Of a stretch of DNA of 64,000 bases, positions 1 to 13,600 are shown piece after piece. A model generated the notes under the pieces. That model saw only the letters and a program-made list of their open reading frames with translations. It was not told where the DNA came from and did not search any database. Source of the stretch: Arabidopsis thaliana (Eukaryota > Streptophyta > Magnoliopsida > Brassicales > Brassicaceae). Position 1 is the stretch's first letter; every line of letters starts with the position of its first letter. The stretch covers positions 24,165,971 through 24,229,970 of the forward strand of contig NC_003070.9 of NCBI RefSeq assembly GCF_000001735.4, in the 5' to 3' direction. The position numbers were made by a program, and so were the translations under genes.

Positions 1-1414
1 GATTTATATAGAGAAGTTTTAAGAGTTGCACAAAACATAAAATAAATTAAATTAATGTGTTCGAATGGGCCTAAAGCTACAAAGCTGGCCTGGTTTGTTT
101 TTAAATTGTTGGTTTGATGGACATTTTCGATATCTCCAAAAAGGATTTTGATTACTATATCTGCTTTACTTTATTTTTTCTGAACTGAGATTGGATGACT
201 ATAGTCTAATATCAATATATCATTCTGGTTTGGTTACTAACTGGATCTGAAATTGAAGTTTAGCAACATTCTTTTGGTTCGGGTATAGATAAGAAAACTG
301 TGTGAATGATATCATGATTTGTATTAAACCTGAAATTTAAGCATGATAGCTGACTCTTAAATATATATTATATATATAATTTAAACGATGGAACTTTTGT
401 TCAGAGAGATTATCATTTAATTTGTATTTTATTAAATTGTTTTCGTATATTCTAGAGCAATTCTCATTTAATACCATCAACTGAGTTTTAGCAAGCATTT
501 CTTTTGTGCAACGAGTTTTAGCAAACCATATTGAATTTAGCCGTTTGTATACAACTTTTATTTTTCTTCTAAGGCCCGGTTGTTGTTGTTTTTTTTAAAC
601 GGTGGTCGGTAATTCCTTCAACGGTTGTCAAGCTTCTGATGCTCTGAAACAATCTTGAAGCTTGTTTTGCACCATTTGTGGTTTTCAGTGCCCAAAAAAC
701 TATAAAAACTCAGAAACTACAAATATACTTGGAAAATAATATTAGAATCATTAAAACCACACAAATACTTATTAAAATCCTATAAAACCCCATGGCTGAA
801 ATAGATAAGCAATATTATTAAAGTGGTCACATTATCGGACAAACATTGGTCATATTATACATAACCTTCTTTCAAGATTTCAATGGTGTAAGTTTAATGT
901 GTCGATATGATGCCTCGAGAAAACTCTCCAGCTCAAGTGAGAAGCCATGCGCAAAATTGGGGATCTATAAATAAAATGTTTATGGTAAGTTACACTTTTT
1001 CTCATAGAGTTCAAATTGTCATTATGTCAATTTAATTACTGAAAAAGATTGAGATGGTATAGTGTTCTGAAACAAGACTTTATATCTCTCCACAAATTTT
1101 GAAAAAACTAGAATATCATATCACCATCGATAATCGCTATAGTCGTAGAGAAACAATTCATATGTCTCTTTATTTATTACGTTTCATATATGTCTGTTTT
1201 TATAGATGATTTTTTTTAATCATTCTCTAACTTTCATAAAGAAAACAAAAATCATTGAAATAAACTGATCCAAAATAATTCAGTATCTTAAGCATACTCT
1301 TAGTGTCCAACATCTATTGCGTCAAAGGATCTTAAAAAATAAAAGAGACACAAAGCATTGTGGATACAAATGAACGTTTAAATCATCAATGGAATATATT
1401 AAAAAGAACTACAT
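1..1414. other. Intergenic region at left window edge
   Basis: No gene is supported here. The first about 190 bases resemble the 5' flank of the MATH gene at 38197-39588: both hold a GGGCCTAAAGCTACAA block followed by CTGGCC and a T-rich stretch (61-110 here, 39871-39910 there). A minus-strand MATH-type gene probably begins just left of the window. A short SHAQ-containing open stretch at 907-984 is described under findings. The rest is AT-rich and includes the 3' flank of 4CL3. Confidence 0.6.
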
Positions 1415-4400
1415 TCAACAAAGCTTAGCTTTGAGGTCCTTTCTTAGTATTTTTCCCGAAGGAGATTTAGGAATGGAAGCAACAAAGAAGACCTTGTGCA
1501 ATCTCTTATAGAACACCACCTAACAATGCAAGTAAACAAGCACATACTCAATATTAAAACAAATGGTATTTAATTAACCAAATAAAACGAAAGAAAGATT
1601 TGTACCTGTTTGGCAACATATTCTTTAACATCTTCTTCAGTGATATCATTTCCATTTGATCGCACCACGAAAGCCACCGGAACTTCCCCAGCGACTTCAT
1701 CATTTTGCCTGAACATGTCAAAGAAGGGTTAAAGAAAACGGTACCGTTTATACACTAGCTTACCACTCAATATGCATATGTTAGTGTGAAAGTACTTACG
1801 GAACAACAGCTGCATCGGCAATTGAATGGTGATTGATTAGCAAACTCTCTAGCTCAGCTGGAGGGACCTGTTCTTTCACATCTCATCATCATCATACCGC
1901 GATTTCGAAATGATCTTATCTTTTGAACTAAGTAATAGTATTATATCATTAATTTTCTATATCATTATGTAAATCTTTTTTAGGTGTAAACACTTGTTAA
2001 AAATAAAAAGAACAATGAATATGAATGGACTTGCCTGAAAGCCTTTGAACTTGATGACTTCTTTAAGTCGATCAACAATGAAAATCTCATCATCTTCATC
2101 AACATATCCAATGTCTCCTGTGTGAAGCCAACCTTCTTCGTCTATTGTTGCTGAAGTGGCTTCTGGATCGTTCAAGTACTCTGCGAGCCATATGTTATTA
2201 GTTGAAAAGTTTATTCATAGTCAACACTTAATTAATTAGTCGAAATTGCGCTACTATGTACTTAATCTTTATTTTGTTTTGTTTTCTAAAATTGACTCCC
2301 CAAGATTTATTTACTAGGAATTATGAAGAAGACATGTCACGTGTGTGAACACGTAAATGACGTAAATAATATGCATGTCGTATAAATGTACATGTGATGC
2401 AAACCTAATAAAATGCTATATAATTGAAAATAAAAATGATATCACCACAAAAATATTTTTGAAAATATTTTTGTTCACGTTGTAAGAGTTGATAATTTGC
2501 ATTCAATATATTTTTCTCTGATGCTTGCAAATTGCAAATTAAAATATTATTAATATATAAATATATATATTTTCTCAAACCACCACAAAAAATTAATTTT
2601 TTATTGTTCCTTAAACTTATTGTAGTCTTTCAGATTATATTAGATACTCTATAATGTCATTTTTCATTGAAAGAGTATTAAAGCTTTCATTGTCACAACT
2701 TTTAAATGTCCTCAAAAGTGTTTAAAGAGATAAAACAAAAACGAACCTTTCATGATCTGTTGACCGCGGATACAAATCTCACCAGGTTGGTTGTATCCAA
2801 GAGAGAGACGTGTCTCAAGGTGAACCACTTTAAGCTCTGCGTTTCGGACCACAGTCCCACATGAACCTGATTTTGTCGGTATCGGTTCTTTAGCGAACCC
2901 AAGGCTCATTGACAACACTGGTCCTGCCTCCGTCATACCATATCCCTGTTTTTTATATAATCCACTCGTTACTACCTCTCTAATTACACTTTTGGCAAGT
3001 ACTAATTCGCAAAGATTAAATTATTAGACTATACGAGGTTGCTGCAACAAAATATAATACGGATTCCCTATATATATAGAAAAAAAGAAGAATAAATACT
3101 TTAGGTTACATATCTTTTCTGAATATTTTTTTTTAAAATTTAATTCTAGGTTACATAGACTTTGACAGTGTAGAAATGTTTTTATATATTAACTCTTGAT
3201 GATCCTTTGATGTGTGTGTGTGTGTGTGTGTTTTTAAGCAAACGAGATGTTGTGGCTAGATGCACCCAATAATGATTCCATCTCACGATGTCTAAGTTTC
3301 CAACCTAGTAATCTTCTTGTAATAGGAGTTAATTGGGCTTATCCTAAGTTATCAAAATAAAATAGAAACAGAGAACAAAAAAACAACGAAAACGAAAACG
3401 ATGTGTGTTAAGTGTGTGTGAACGCAAACGTGACCACGTCACATACAGTGTTTTTTTCTTTCTACTCTAGTTTTTTGGTTTGGCAACACAAAGAGTTTTG
3501 ATAACTCGAGACCCGCATCTACTTTTTTCTCCATTGAATAAAGTAGTTAGCAAATAAACTAATTAATGTATAACAATATTCTTCGTTTAAGATTTTCAAT
3601 GTTTATTATAATATCTTATAAATGTCGTAAAATGTAAACAATACTTTATTTAACCTGGAAGAAAATACTTTAACTTCTCTTATCAATAATCTTTGAGAAA
3701 AAAGCTTTCAAAATTCAAGTTTTAAATGAAAAATAAACGTAGAAAAGACTCTAAAAGAGAAGTTAAGAAGAGGTTGGAAATGTATACTAATGCAACAAAA
3801 GAACTCCAATATGAAACATTTAAGTTACTTAAAGTGGAATTGAATATTATTAGAAAAAGAGTGAAATTGATGTGAAATAAAGTCAAATGAATTAGATGCA
3901 GTATCCTTTGTAGTTGCGACCTAAATCATATCCGTTTCTAATTTTTGGTCCAAGTCAAAACCTAAACTACAACAAAATTTTCATTAATTAAAATATATAA
4001 ACAAATAATAAGATTAGAAAAGAAAAAGATAATGCAATGCGAAATTAGCTTGAGAACAAATAGTTGGACCGTACGTAACCAGAACTATGCCGAATAGATA
4101 GACGTAACTCACTCTTCACTCTCTTCCCGTGCATTCTCCTCTCATTTTTATTTTATTTTTTAGCAAAAATTATTCAAATCTTTAATTTATTCATTTTTCA
4201 TCAAAATTATTAAAGAATGATAATTCAGTAATAAATAATAAAATTGAGTTAAGATTTTTAAATCGTTCCCGCTAAATTAGTAATGTAAATTCAAATAGTA
4301 AGGGTCTCAAAACAGAGTAAAAAATAAGCAGAGATAGAGATAAGACCTGGCCAAGGATGGCTTGAGGGAGACGGCGACGAAGACTATCTTGAAGTTCTTT

Positions 4401-5487
4401 ACCTAAAGGAGCTGCACCGGAAAGAACGAATCTAACGGAGGAGAGATCATAAGAATTAACCGTCGGGTTTTTAGCTAGAGCGATCACTAGCGGCGGTACA
4501 AGCGCCGCTATTGTCACTCTATGTCTTTGAATAAGATCCAATAACGCACCGATCTCAAACTTATGCATTAAAAGAACCGTGGCGCCTATTAAAGGAGTGT
4601 TTTAAAAGTTAGGTAACACATTAAAGATTATGTAATGAGGAATGCGACGTCGTTTAATTACCGGATCGGAGTGAATTGAGGAGGACGCTATTGAGAGAGT
4701 AGATATGGAAAAGTGGTAAAACGCAGAGTATGACGTCGTTTGATTTGAGGTAAAGATTTGGGTTATCTCCATCTACTTGTTGTGCAACGCTTGTGATTAA
4801 GCTCTTGTGTGTCAAAACAACTCCTTTTGGTAACCCTGTTGTTCCCGATGAGAATGGTAACGCCGCCGCATCGTCACCGCCGATATCGACGGTTTCTTGA
4901 AATGGGTTTGTTTCGTCGTCGGTGATGAGTGTCGAGAATGGTAGACAATTCTCCGGTGTTGGTTCATCGGTAGTGATCAGCGTGAGGTTTTCTCCGAGGT
5001 TTTTAAGTTTATCGACGTATTGAGAGTGAGTGATTATGAGTTTGGCTCCGGAAGATTTAAGCTGTTTATAAAGCTCTTGAGAAGTGTAGAAAGGGTTTGC
5101 GGTGGTTGAGACGGCTCCGATCATGGAAGCACCCATGAAGGAGAAAACGAACTCGGCTGAGTTTTGGAGAAGGATCATGATGACGTCACCTTTTCTGATA
5201 CCTAACTTGTATAACCCGGAAGCGACTCTCCGACAGATTAGGTGTGTTTCGCCGTAGGTGTAGCTTTTCCCGGTGGAGCCAACGATGAGACAAGGCTTGT
5301 CGGAAACAGATGAGAGTTTTTCGAAGCAGTAAGTGTGGAGAGGGAGGTGGTTAGGGATGTCAATGTCCGGAAGCTTTGACCGGAAAATGCGAGGCGTAGG
5401 AGGAGAATGAGGAAGCACATCATCGGAGACGACGGATGTATCGGTTGGTTTGTGAATCTGAGGTTCGTGTAGAGCTGCAGTGATCAT
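1415..5487 (-). CDS. 4CL3: 4-coumarate:CoA ligase 3 (4CL3)
   Basis: ATP-dependent ligase that turns 4-coumarate and related hydroxycinnamates into CoA thioesters via an adenylate. It feeds the general phenylpropanoid pathway; this isoform is linked to flavonoids. Seven exons: 5487-4662, 4585-4347, 2945-2747, 2180-2035, 1867-1800, 1708-1606, 1519-1415. They join to 1,686 nt, 561 aa, the length I remember for 4CL3. The AMP-binding motif [10 protein letters not shown] is at residues 213-222 and box II GEICIRG at about 410-416; GYGMTE opens exon 3. An ATG lies six codons upstream in frame (5505); I chose 5487 because it gives the [10 protein letters not shown] start known for this protein. Intron 2 is 1.4 kb with a GT microsatellite. 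Intron 4 starts with GC, not GT. No break in the frame was seen. Confidence 0.97.
3210..3231. repeat. GT microsatellite in 4CL3 intron 2
   Basis: An uninterrupted run of about eleven TG dinucleotides inside the long second intron of 4CL3. Simple repeat with no other function visible. Confidence 0.9.
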
Positions 5488-7076
5488 TTTGATGTAAATG
5501 AACAAGTGTTTTTTTTTTTTTTTTTTGAGAAGAAAGAAGAATGTGAATGTGTTTGTTTGATTATACTCTCTTTGAGTTTTTAGAAATGAATATATGTAAA
5601 TAATATATAGAAATGTGCGTGTTTAGGTGGTGATGAAAGAAGAGTTTTGTATAATATAAAATAAAAATACGACAAAAGTGAAGAAATAAATGTGTGGGGA
5701 GAGGGAGATCAAGGAGAAGAAATTGGGGTAGGTAGAGGGAATGGCTGTTAGAAGAGGAACGGAGGGTCGTTTTGGTTTGGTAGGTTTCATATTTTCCTTT
5801 ATACTCTCTTGCATGTCTATTTTTTATTTGTATTTATTTAATTTCTTAAAACTGAAATTCTGTTAAATATATTGCGTATATAAATATCAAGCTACCAAAT
5901 TTCTTTTACGAAATAAATTAATATTATACAAAATCGACACATCACTAAGTCGCATGTTATGATTTTAATATTTTGTTTTATACGAACAAAAATATAAAAA
6001 TAACTACTATATCAAATAGTTTTATAGGTAATATTAAGGAATAGCTAAATGAAACACAAAGATTAAGCAAATATAGAGAGAAAGATTTTTCTTAAAATAG
6101 TCATAGACTCACGTTGTTAGAAGAAATGAAATAACATAACCATCATTCGTTTTTGCGAAATCAATAGTATGCGAGATAGTTTCATAAAAATTTTCAAAAT
6201 AGTATGTAACATTTAAATTCACATGTTGTACTTAATTAAAAGACATGATATTTGAAAAACTTAAAGAATTTGTAAAGAAAAACATTGGTAGTGTTTTTAT
6301 TTTTTTAAACATAGTTATGAAAATTTTAACCCGAATAGAATTTTTCAAAAATTGAAACGGTCCAAACTCGTTTCGGTTCGGCTCTAATACCACTTGTAAC
6401 GTTTCATCCGCCACCAAACTTGAAGATATCCGAATAATTATGATCGTTTAATTTCTTTTGTTATGAAAAATGGATTCCTTTGTTCCTTGAAATAATTCAT
6501 TGTTGTTAACTTTGAAAGATTTTGTCAAGTTGTGAAAGTGCAAGTTCCTTGAGATAATCTATTGGTGTAACTTTGAAAAAGTTTGTTAAGTTTTGAAAGT
6601 GGAAGCTTCCTCTCTGTATATACCTACGTTTGCTTCATTGTAAAAATATAGGACAAAGGAAAAAGTAAAAACACAAGTCTTGAGTGCTCCTTTACTCTTC
6701 TCTCTCGTTCCTATACATCTATACATATGTATCCAAACTCCCTTTTTTTTGAAAATCTAAACACCAAGCCTCTGTTTTTGTGTTCAATTAGTTTCGCAAG
6801 TACCAACGAAGTGTTGTAGCCACAGCTGTGCAAGAAAGGGAAGAACACAATCGTATTCGCACAACTCCTACGAGGGTTCTCCAGGGACTCGTGCCGTGTG
6901 TTATCCTCGAAAGCCATGAAGTTTGTGGAAAAGTAGAATTACTATATTTTTCTGTACAATATCAATAACTATACTTTAGACAACTTCTTGTACATTTGAA
7001 CGTTGATTCACGATCGAAACTAGTTAGTGGACCACACTTTGAAGAAGATTTACAAAGAATGTGTTTGAGAGATATA
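5488..7076. other. 4CL3 5' flank and MUTS2 3' flank
   Basis: Holds the 4CL3 leader, which has an A-rich tract when read on the gene strand (plus-strand T run at about 5512-5526), and AT-rich promoter DNA with TATA-like sequence near 5590-5610. At 6483-6606 there is an imperfect direct repeat of about 62 bp, both copies starting with TTCCTTGA. No gene is supported. A 68-codon minus-strand open frame at 6711-6917 was considered and rejected. Confidence 0.6.
6483..6606. repeat. Imperfect 62-bp direct repeat, two copies
   Basis: Copy one starts at 6483 and copy two at 6545. Both read TTCCTTGA(A/G)ATAAT, then a shared TAACTTTGAAA stretch, and end near GAAAGTG(C/G)AAG. The copies differ at many positions, so the duplication is old. 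No coding potential. Confidence 0.7.
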
Positions 7077-10000
7077 TCATTTAATGTAAGCAACTGTACA
7101 TCCATGGTTCATAGGATTTGCCTGTTCATACCTTGAGACACGAGTGTTCTTTCTTAACCTCTCAAGCACTAGCTCCTTTATAATGCCTGCCCCCATTCCA
7201 TGAATAATAAATAGGATCGAGCCCGAGTCTCTTCCCGAGATGGCCATGTCTAGCTGGTGAACCGCTTCTTCCGCCCGCATTCCTCTTAGATCCAATGTGT
7301 TCTTTGACGTTTGAATCCGCACTGGTTCGCTTTGCATTTGCAACACACTGCCTAGCTCTTTCATGTTTATCTGTGCAATTATCAGGCACCACAAAGAACT
7401 GATGTTATAACTCAAATCAACATATTACTATCAAAATCACAAATTTTCAAATAGCCTATAAACTATAAACTATAAACTTTCAACTTTATTACTATTTATT
7501 ATGACATACCAATATGGTTAGGTTTCATAATGAGATACTGCAAGAATGGGACCTGAAAAGTCTTAAGTCAGAGAATGATGTATACCTGTCTCTTCGAACG
7601 TAGAGAACGATTGGATGTTTGGCTACTTGTGCTACGAGGAAGGGGCTTTATGTCCTTTTTCTTTATGCGTACTCTTATCTTACCATGCTGGACTAGAACT
7701 GTATCATCATCATCTCCAGGTTCTTCAACCACAGTACCTAACTTATCTCCCAGTCCAGTTACAAGAACTTTTTCACCAGCTTGTGGTGAGTAGTCACTGT
7801 ATTCTTCTTCTAAGGAATCAGGATCCATAGGACAGCAAGCTTCAATAATCTCTGCAACTGCCTCTTCGGTTTTCAGGATTAAGGAATTGTATTGATCAGC
7901 TTGAGTGATTTCTAGTTGACTTTCAAATTCAGCCACCAGTCTCTCCATCTTTGACTTAGCAGAGTTTAGATCTTCTTGCACCTTTTGCGTTTCTTTTTTC
8001 AGAAGAGCCCTCTCACGTTTATCAAGATCATGCGACTCATGCTCAAGCTTCAGGAAAAATCAAGAACAGAAACATACATTACAAGAGATTAATAATATCA
8101 ATAAAACAACATTCTTAAATACCTCGTGGTAAAGGTTCATTAAGTCTCTATGAAAAGCTGCAGTCTTAGTTGCCTGAAGCTTTAGTTTATTTCTTTCTTC
8201 CATAAGGGACTGAAAGAGTGAGCCTTTCCGCTCTACATCCTGCTCGGGATTCAATTTCTCCGTCCACTTATGCGCATTCTCTAATATTCTTTTATTGAAA
8301 CCAATGGACTTAGCTACTCTCAATGCATTTGATAGACCAGTACTTCCCCAGAGTACTCGAAATGTAGGCTGCAAAGTTTCCATGGAGAACTCCATTGCAG
8401 CATTTTGGAATCGAGGTTCATTATCCTTCAAGCGACTTAAGTCACCGTAATGTGTTGATACAACTGCCACATTAACACGGTTTTTAATATACTGTAGGAT
8501 GCTAGTAGCAAGTGCAACCCCTTCTGAAGGATCAGTTCCACTACATATTTCGTCTAGTAAGACAAGTGAATTTTCTGAAGCAATGTCAAGTATCTGTCGT
8601 ATCCGTGAGATGTGGCCACTAAAGGTTGAAAGACTTTGCTCCAAAGACTGCAATAAGAAGTTTATAAAAGAAAATTCTCGCAAATGTAAACCTCGATAAG
8701 AAGATAATCAAGACGTTAGTAGCTCTATTATCTTGCAAGGAATTCATAAGGTAATACCTGAGGATCTCCAATGTCAGCCAGAATAAGATCAAACCAAGGC
8801 AACCTTGGGCAGTTCTTAGCAGGCAAATACATCCCGGACTTGGACATAAGAGACAATAATCCCAATGTCTTTAACAAAGCGGTCTTTCCTCCTGTGTTTG
8901 GACCCGAGATGACGACTACTTTGGCACTGCTTTCAACTTTAATGTCTACTGGCACAGGGAAAATGTCTCCACCATTTGGGCTGCCTAATACTGAACCAAG
9001 AAGTAGCGGGTGCTGCGCAGAATCAATGTCTACAGCTAAGCCCGGTGTTTTTGTGTGTTCTGAAGTTACGTTGGGATAGACACCATTAATCCAATTTGCA
9101 TGTGATGCTCTTGCAAAAGCAATGTCAAGTTCTAATATTCTATCCAACAAATGCAATATCTCTCTCTGCGCCATCACCACCTCAGATGTCAAAATGCTCA
9201 AAATCGCCATTTCCTCAGCTTTCTCGGAGTTCGCATGTCTCACTTCCATATTATTAAGCTCCACTGCCTCTTTCGGTTCTATAAAGCATGTTGCCCTAGA
9301 GCTACTAACACTTAAAACAACACCACCTGGAAGTAAACTTTTGTGTGTAGCTCTAATAGCTACACACATCCTTGATCTCCTCTGCGTTATCAAAGGCTTG
9401 TTAATCCCCCCAGCTAGAAAAATCTTAGTTGATATTTTCTTCAAAAGAGAATCCAAATTCTCCATGTTTCTCCTCCGTTCAGATCTTATAATCTCTAAAT
9501 CTTCACTAGCTCTATCAAGAATCATAGTCATGTTGCAGTCTATACAAAAACTAATCTTCTGCTGTAATGTATCCTTGAAATCACAACCCTGTAGTATATC
9601 TACAAGTGGAGTAACCCTACAAAATAACAGAAGCAAAAGCTAGAACCATAAGCATCTCAATAGCAATAAGAACATCTAATAACTATAACTGATTCGGTAG
9701 CGTACCACGGTTCAATCATCTTATAAACAATTCAAGAAGACTAAAAAATTTCAAAATGTCTACATTAGAAGCAGAACACAAACCTGTTATCACTAATGGC
9801 TGCTTTTCGGAGTTTCTGAAACGTTGATGTAGCAGCCGTTAACGTGCTTCGAACGGTACAGAGTTCTCTAACGGTAAGCAATTGACCGGACACAGCACGC
9901 TCAACGATATCAGACAAGTCTTGGATTTCAGAAAGACCTAATCCTCGCGATTTCATCATCTCCATAGCAGCTAATGCAGCTGAGGTCTCGTTAAGGAGAT

Positions 10001-10274
10001 TCCTGCTTTCTTCCGGCGAGTTTCCCACCGGAATTTCGGCGTTTTTGGTGGCGGAAAGGCCCATGGTTGTGGAAGCGAACGGAGAGAGCTGATTGCAGAG
10101 GGCACGCCATTCGAGGACTTCTAGAGTTTGGTTTTCGACTGACTGTGAGTCGTCTGAGGAGGCGGCGCGTATAATTAACGGAGAAGCGACGCGTAATGAT
10201 GACGGTGAGGCGGCGCGTGAGGATTTGAGATGAATAGGCGTCGGTATGAGTTGGAGTGGGGAATAAGTGTTCAT
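7077..10274 (-). CDS. MUTS2: MutS2-type ATPase with Smr domain
   Basis: MutS2 family protein. In bacteria MutS2 acts in recombination suppression or ribosome rescue rather than classical mismatch repair; the plant role is not settled here. Five exons: 10274-9784, 9616-8758, 8647-8123, 8047-7586, 7370-7077, giving 876 aa without a break. The N-terminus is rich in Ser, Thr, Arg and Pro and poor in acidic residues over about 40 residues, as expected of an organelle transit peptide. Walker A GPNTGGKT is at about 402-409, Walker B LVLLDE at about 480-485, then SGTDPSEG. A charged helical segment follows. The C-terminal Smr domain has LDLRG at about 804 and HGMGAG about 28 residues on. The gene is divergent from the OXA2a gene, 374 bp between start codons. 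Confidence 0.95.
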
Positions 10275-10648
10275 GCCTGTGGTGAATGAATTATCTATTA
10301 TCCTTTTTTAATATGTGGACAATCGGAAGTTTCACAGTTCAGTTAGGTTCTGTCCGGAACTTCAGTTTGTTCGGGTTAAAGGAAATTGTTCCGGATTGAA
10401 CCGTTTTAACAATTTTGTTCGGTCAATATTCTTTGATAATTTCGGTTTACTGGGTTAAATATCGATTTTTTGTTTGTAATTTTGGTTTATTTTTATAATA
10501 ATTTCTGTACATTTAACAAACTTCGGTTTGGTTTAGACCAAAACCGATTGGTTCAGCCTTACAGAATCAAAGCAAACTAGTTCTTCAGAAGTCAAAAACC
10601 TCTTGTTGAAGTCTCTGTCTGGGTTTTAGGCAAAAGAAAAAAACTGGA
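10275..10648. promoter_or_regulatory. Divergent promoter, MUTS2 / OXA2a
   Basis: The 374 bp between two start codons pointing away from each other must contain both promoters and leaders. It is rich in CGGTTT and CGGGTTAA words on both strands (10330-10560). No clear TATA box was identified for either gene, which is usual for housekeeping organelle-protein genes. Confidence 0.6.
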
Positions 10649-13600
10649 ATGGCAGTGTGGAGGAGTTGTTTACGCGCCTCCTCCTCTCGTCACCGTTTAT
10701 CTTCTCTCTTCTTCTCCCACCACCTCAAACCCTCCTCCTTCATCTCCCATTCTCCTCCTCTCTTCTCTCCCTCGCCGTCACCATCTCCGACGTGTTTCTC
10801 TCCTCTCCACCGATTACTCTCTTCTGGACCAGAATTCCCAATTGGGTCTCAAGAAATCATCCCTACCGATGATTCTTCTTTACCTGTTCTCGCCGTCGTT
10901 GATTTCCTCGAAGGCTTTCATGAATTCACAGGATTGCCTTGGTGGATGATTATTGCATCTTCTACTGTTGCTGTTAGATTAGCTTTATTGCCTTTACTCA
11001 TACTTCAACTCAAGAAATTGAAGACCATTTCAGAGCTGCTACCGAAGTGTTAGTATTATTTCTCTACTTTATAAGTAGTTTTTATAATTTGCAGTTTCTT
11101 TATTGATACCAAAGTCATGACCTTTCTACTAGGTTTAGTTGTTTCAATGTTAGTCATGGAACTCGTTTACATGTGAAACAATAATTGACAGACATCGCTC
11201 TATGGTTGTGCAAACTATGTGATTGGTTCTGTATATTCTTGTATGGTGTTGATGAAGTTAAAAGCCAATCATAATGTTCTTCATTTCTTACACAGTGCCT
11301 ATGCCGATCCCAGAGACTCCAACGTTGAAAGGATCTATTGACCAGTTTTCTCATTTTCTTAAAGAGAGTCGAGCAATTGGGTGCCCCTCCTTTTTGTGGT
11401 TCTTCCCATACTTATCTGTCCAGGTAAAAAACATCTTCTATTGAGTGATTTGTGATTCTGGTTTGTCTGTAAGATTTTGTGAAAATCTGGACAAGAGCAG
11501 TCCTGCTTTGTTTTACGATTAGAGTTGACCTTTTTGCAGAAAGATCCATATCGTACATGCTTGTATATCTGTTTACTACCTTATATGAAACTCTTTCATG
11601 TCACTTGATCCTTGGCTTTCTTCATAAATGATATAGTCTTTTTTTCTATGTTGATACATTTAATAAATAGGTCACTTGTTTGCATTCATTCTCACTTTCC
11701 CTTTGGCTATTGTTATCTGCAGCTCCCATGCTTTTTCTTGTTGATGGCTAGCATCCGGAAGATGTCACTAGATGGTCACCCTGGCTTTGATTCTGTAAGT
11801 TGAGACTGCATAAGAATGACTTGTATTTTTTGACCTTCTTGATTGTGATGAGGAAAGAATCCTTCTTTGGGATCAAGTCAAACTCTTCTCTTCCCCTTTC
11901 CTCGTGGGGGTTTCGTTGGTCGAGTTAGCATATCTGGGCATCTAAGTTAGCTAGTTGCAATTGATGAATAATACCAGTCTACATGGCTGCAATCTATGTT
12001 GACAAGGGTAGGCTAGTTCGACGTTTTAAGGACTATTATATTGAAGCTAGACCTTAGTTGTAGAATTAAATTTAACACCTGTATACTATGAAAACTGGTG
12101 AGCCTCGAGCATATTTGACCTGAGTCTGTCCTGTCATATTTCCTTGCTGTTGCCTCTGAGACTGAGCTGCTTCCTATCTTTGCAGGGTGGTGTCTTATGG
12201 TTCCAGAACTTGAGTGATCTTCCTGGTGGCTCTTTTGGACCAGTCTTCCCAATTTTAATTGCTACCTTCCATTACATTAATATACAGGTTCTTGCGAATA
12301 CTTGGAGCTTAAAATATATGTTGATGGGATCGATATTATACTTGTTACTCTTACAATTTATTTGTTTTTGCAGTATTGTTTCCGTTGAGTATTCAAATTG
12401 CAGGTGACAGTATTATATATGTATGCTTCTAACTTTTAACCCTTTTTCCAGATTTCTTTTGATACATCCACAATTCGTCAAACTACCGGCTTGACTGGGC
12501 TGCTCATGAGAGTGAGTTGAACAAGTCTTATCTGCTGCCTTGGTTACTTAAGTCTTACAGAATTTTGTTGTATGCTTGGAGTACTAATTCTTTTCTAGCA
12601 TGAAGATATATTGGTATTGTTAGTGATGTTACTCATGTCCATGTTTCTGTTTTGTTATTAATATTAGATTTCATGCGTCCATAATCTGAAGATTGTACTT
12701 GTTTTTTTGTTTGTAGTATTACAAGTTATATCTGGAGATCTTAAGCGTTCCTCTGTTTTTTGTTGGCTATGCTATTCCACAGGTAAGTACAATCTCTTTC
12801 TGTTTTTGTGACACCTTCTTTTTTCATAAAAACAGCTCAGTAAATAAAAATATTTCTTTTCTTTTTCAGGGAAGTCTTGTCTACTGGGTAACCAACAGCT
12901 CAGTAAATATCTTTCAGGTACGCTCTCTTGTCTCATTTCAGAATTCGCAGTGGAAGATGTGTTTCCTTTTTTTATTTCCCTGTATTGAGGCATGGGGGAT
13001 GATGGTAGTTAGCTTTTAATTAATCAAATCGTTCTCTTGCTTTTGTGTTGTTTCTGCAACTGAAGATTAAACACCAAACTAAAAATGGACAGATAGGTTG
13101 TTCACCGTGGCAGAATCAACACACCTATTCGATGAGATATGATTAGTGAATGCACTTGTTAAATATAATAGGTTGACCAGTGATTTACTTCTTTGATTTT
13201 AAAGATTCATGGTGAAAAGAAAAATGTGTTAGAGAGTTGACTTTGGGTAGAGGATCCTAAAATGTGTAAATTCCTCACTCTAGAAATCTCAACTCTGCAG
13301 CAATTATCTCTCAAGCACCCTACTGTAGGAGCAAAACTTGGTTTACTGAGTCAGGGGGCCACTCCAGGCATGGGACATTCCATGGAGATCAGCGAATCTG
13401 TGATCAAGTATGTGGACTCTGACTCAAAAGAACAGACCCTTTCTCTACAGACTCTAACACCAGAAGAACTTCTTTCTGTAAGTAGTGGAAAATGAATAAC
13501 TCTTTTATCATGTCTACTTGTATGTTTCATTTCTTCTTAAATGGATTTGGTGTCAGCTTTCAGTTCAGGTCTTGTCCAAAGGTGATAAAGAAACATCCAT

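Noticed and set aside
6711-6917. 68-codon minus-strand frame with RRSCANTIVFF
   Set aside because: No recognisable domain, no promoter, and surrounded by non-coding repeats; could be an old gene fragment but cannot be supported.
9122-9643. 173-codon plus-strand open frame
   Set aside because: Lies wholly antisense to MUTS2 exon 2, which encodes a recognised conserved protein; it is a shadow frame.
10657-10872. 71-codon frame overlapping the start of OXA2a
   Set aside because: Starts inside exon 1 in another frame; the called frame yields a full insertase through 13 exons.
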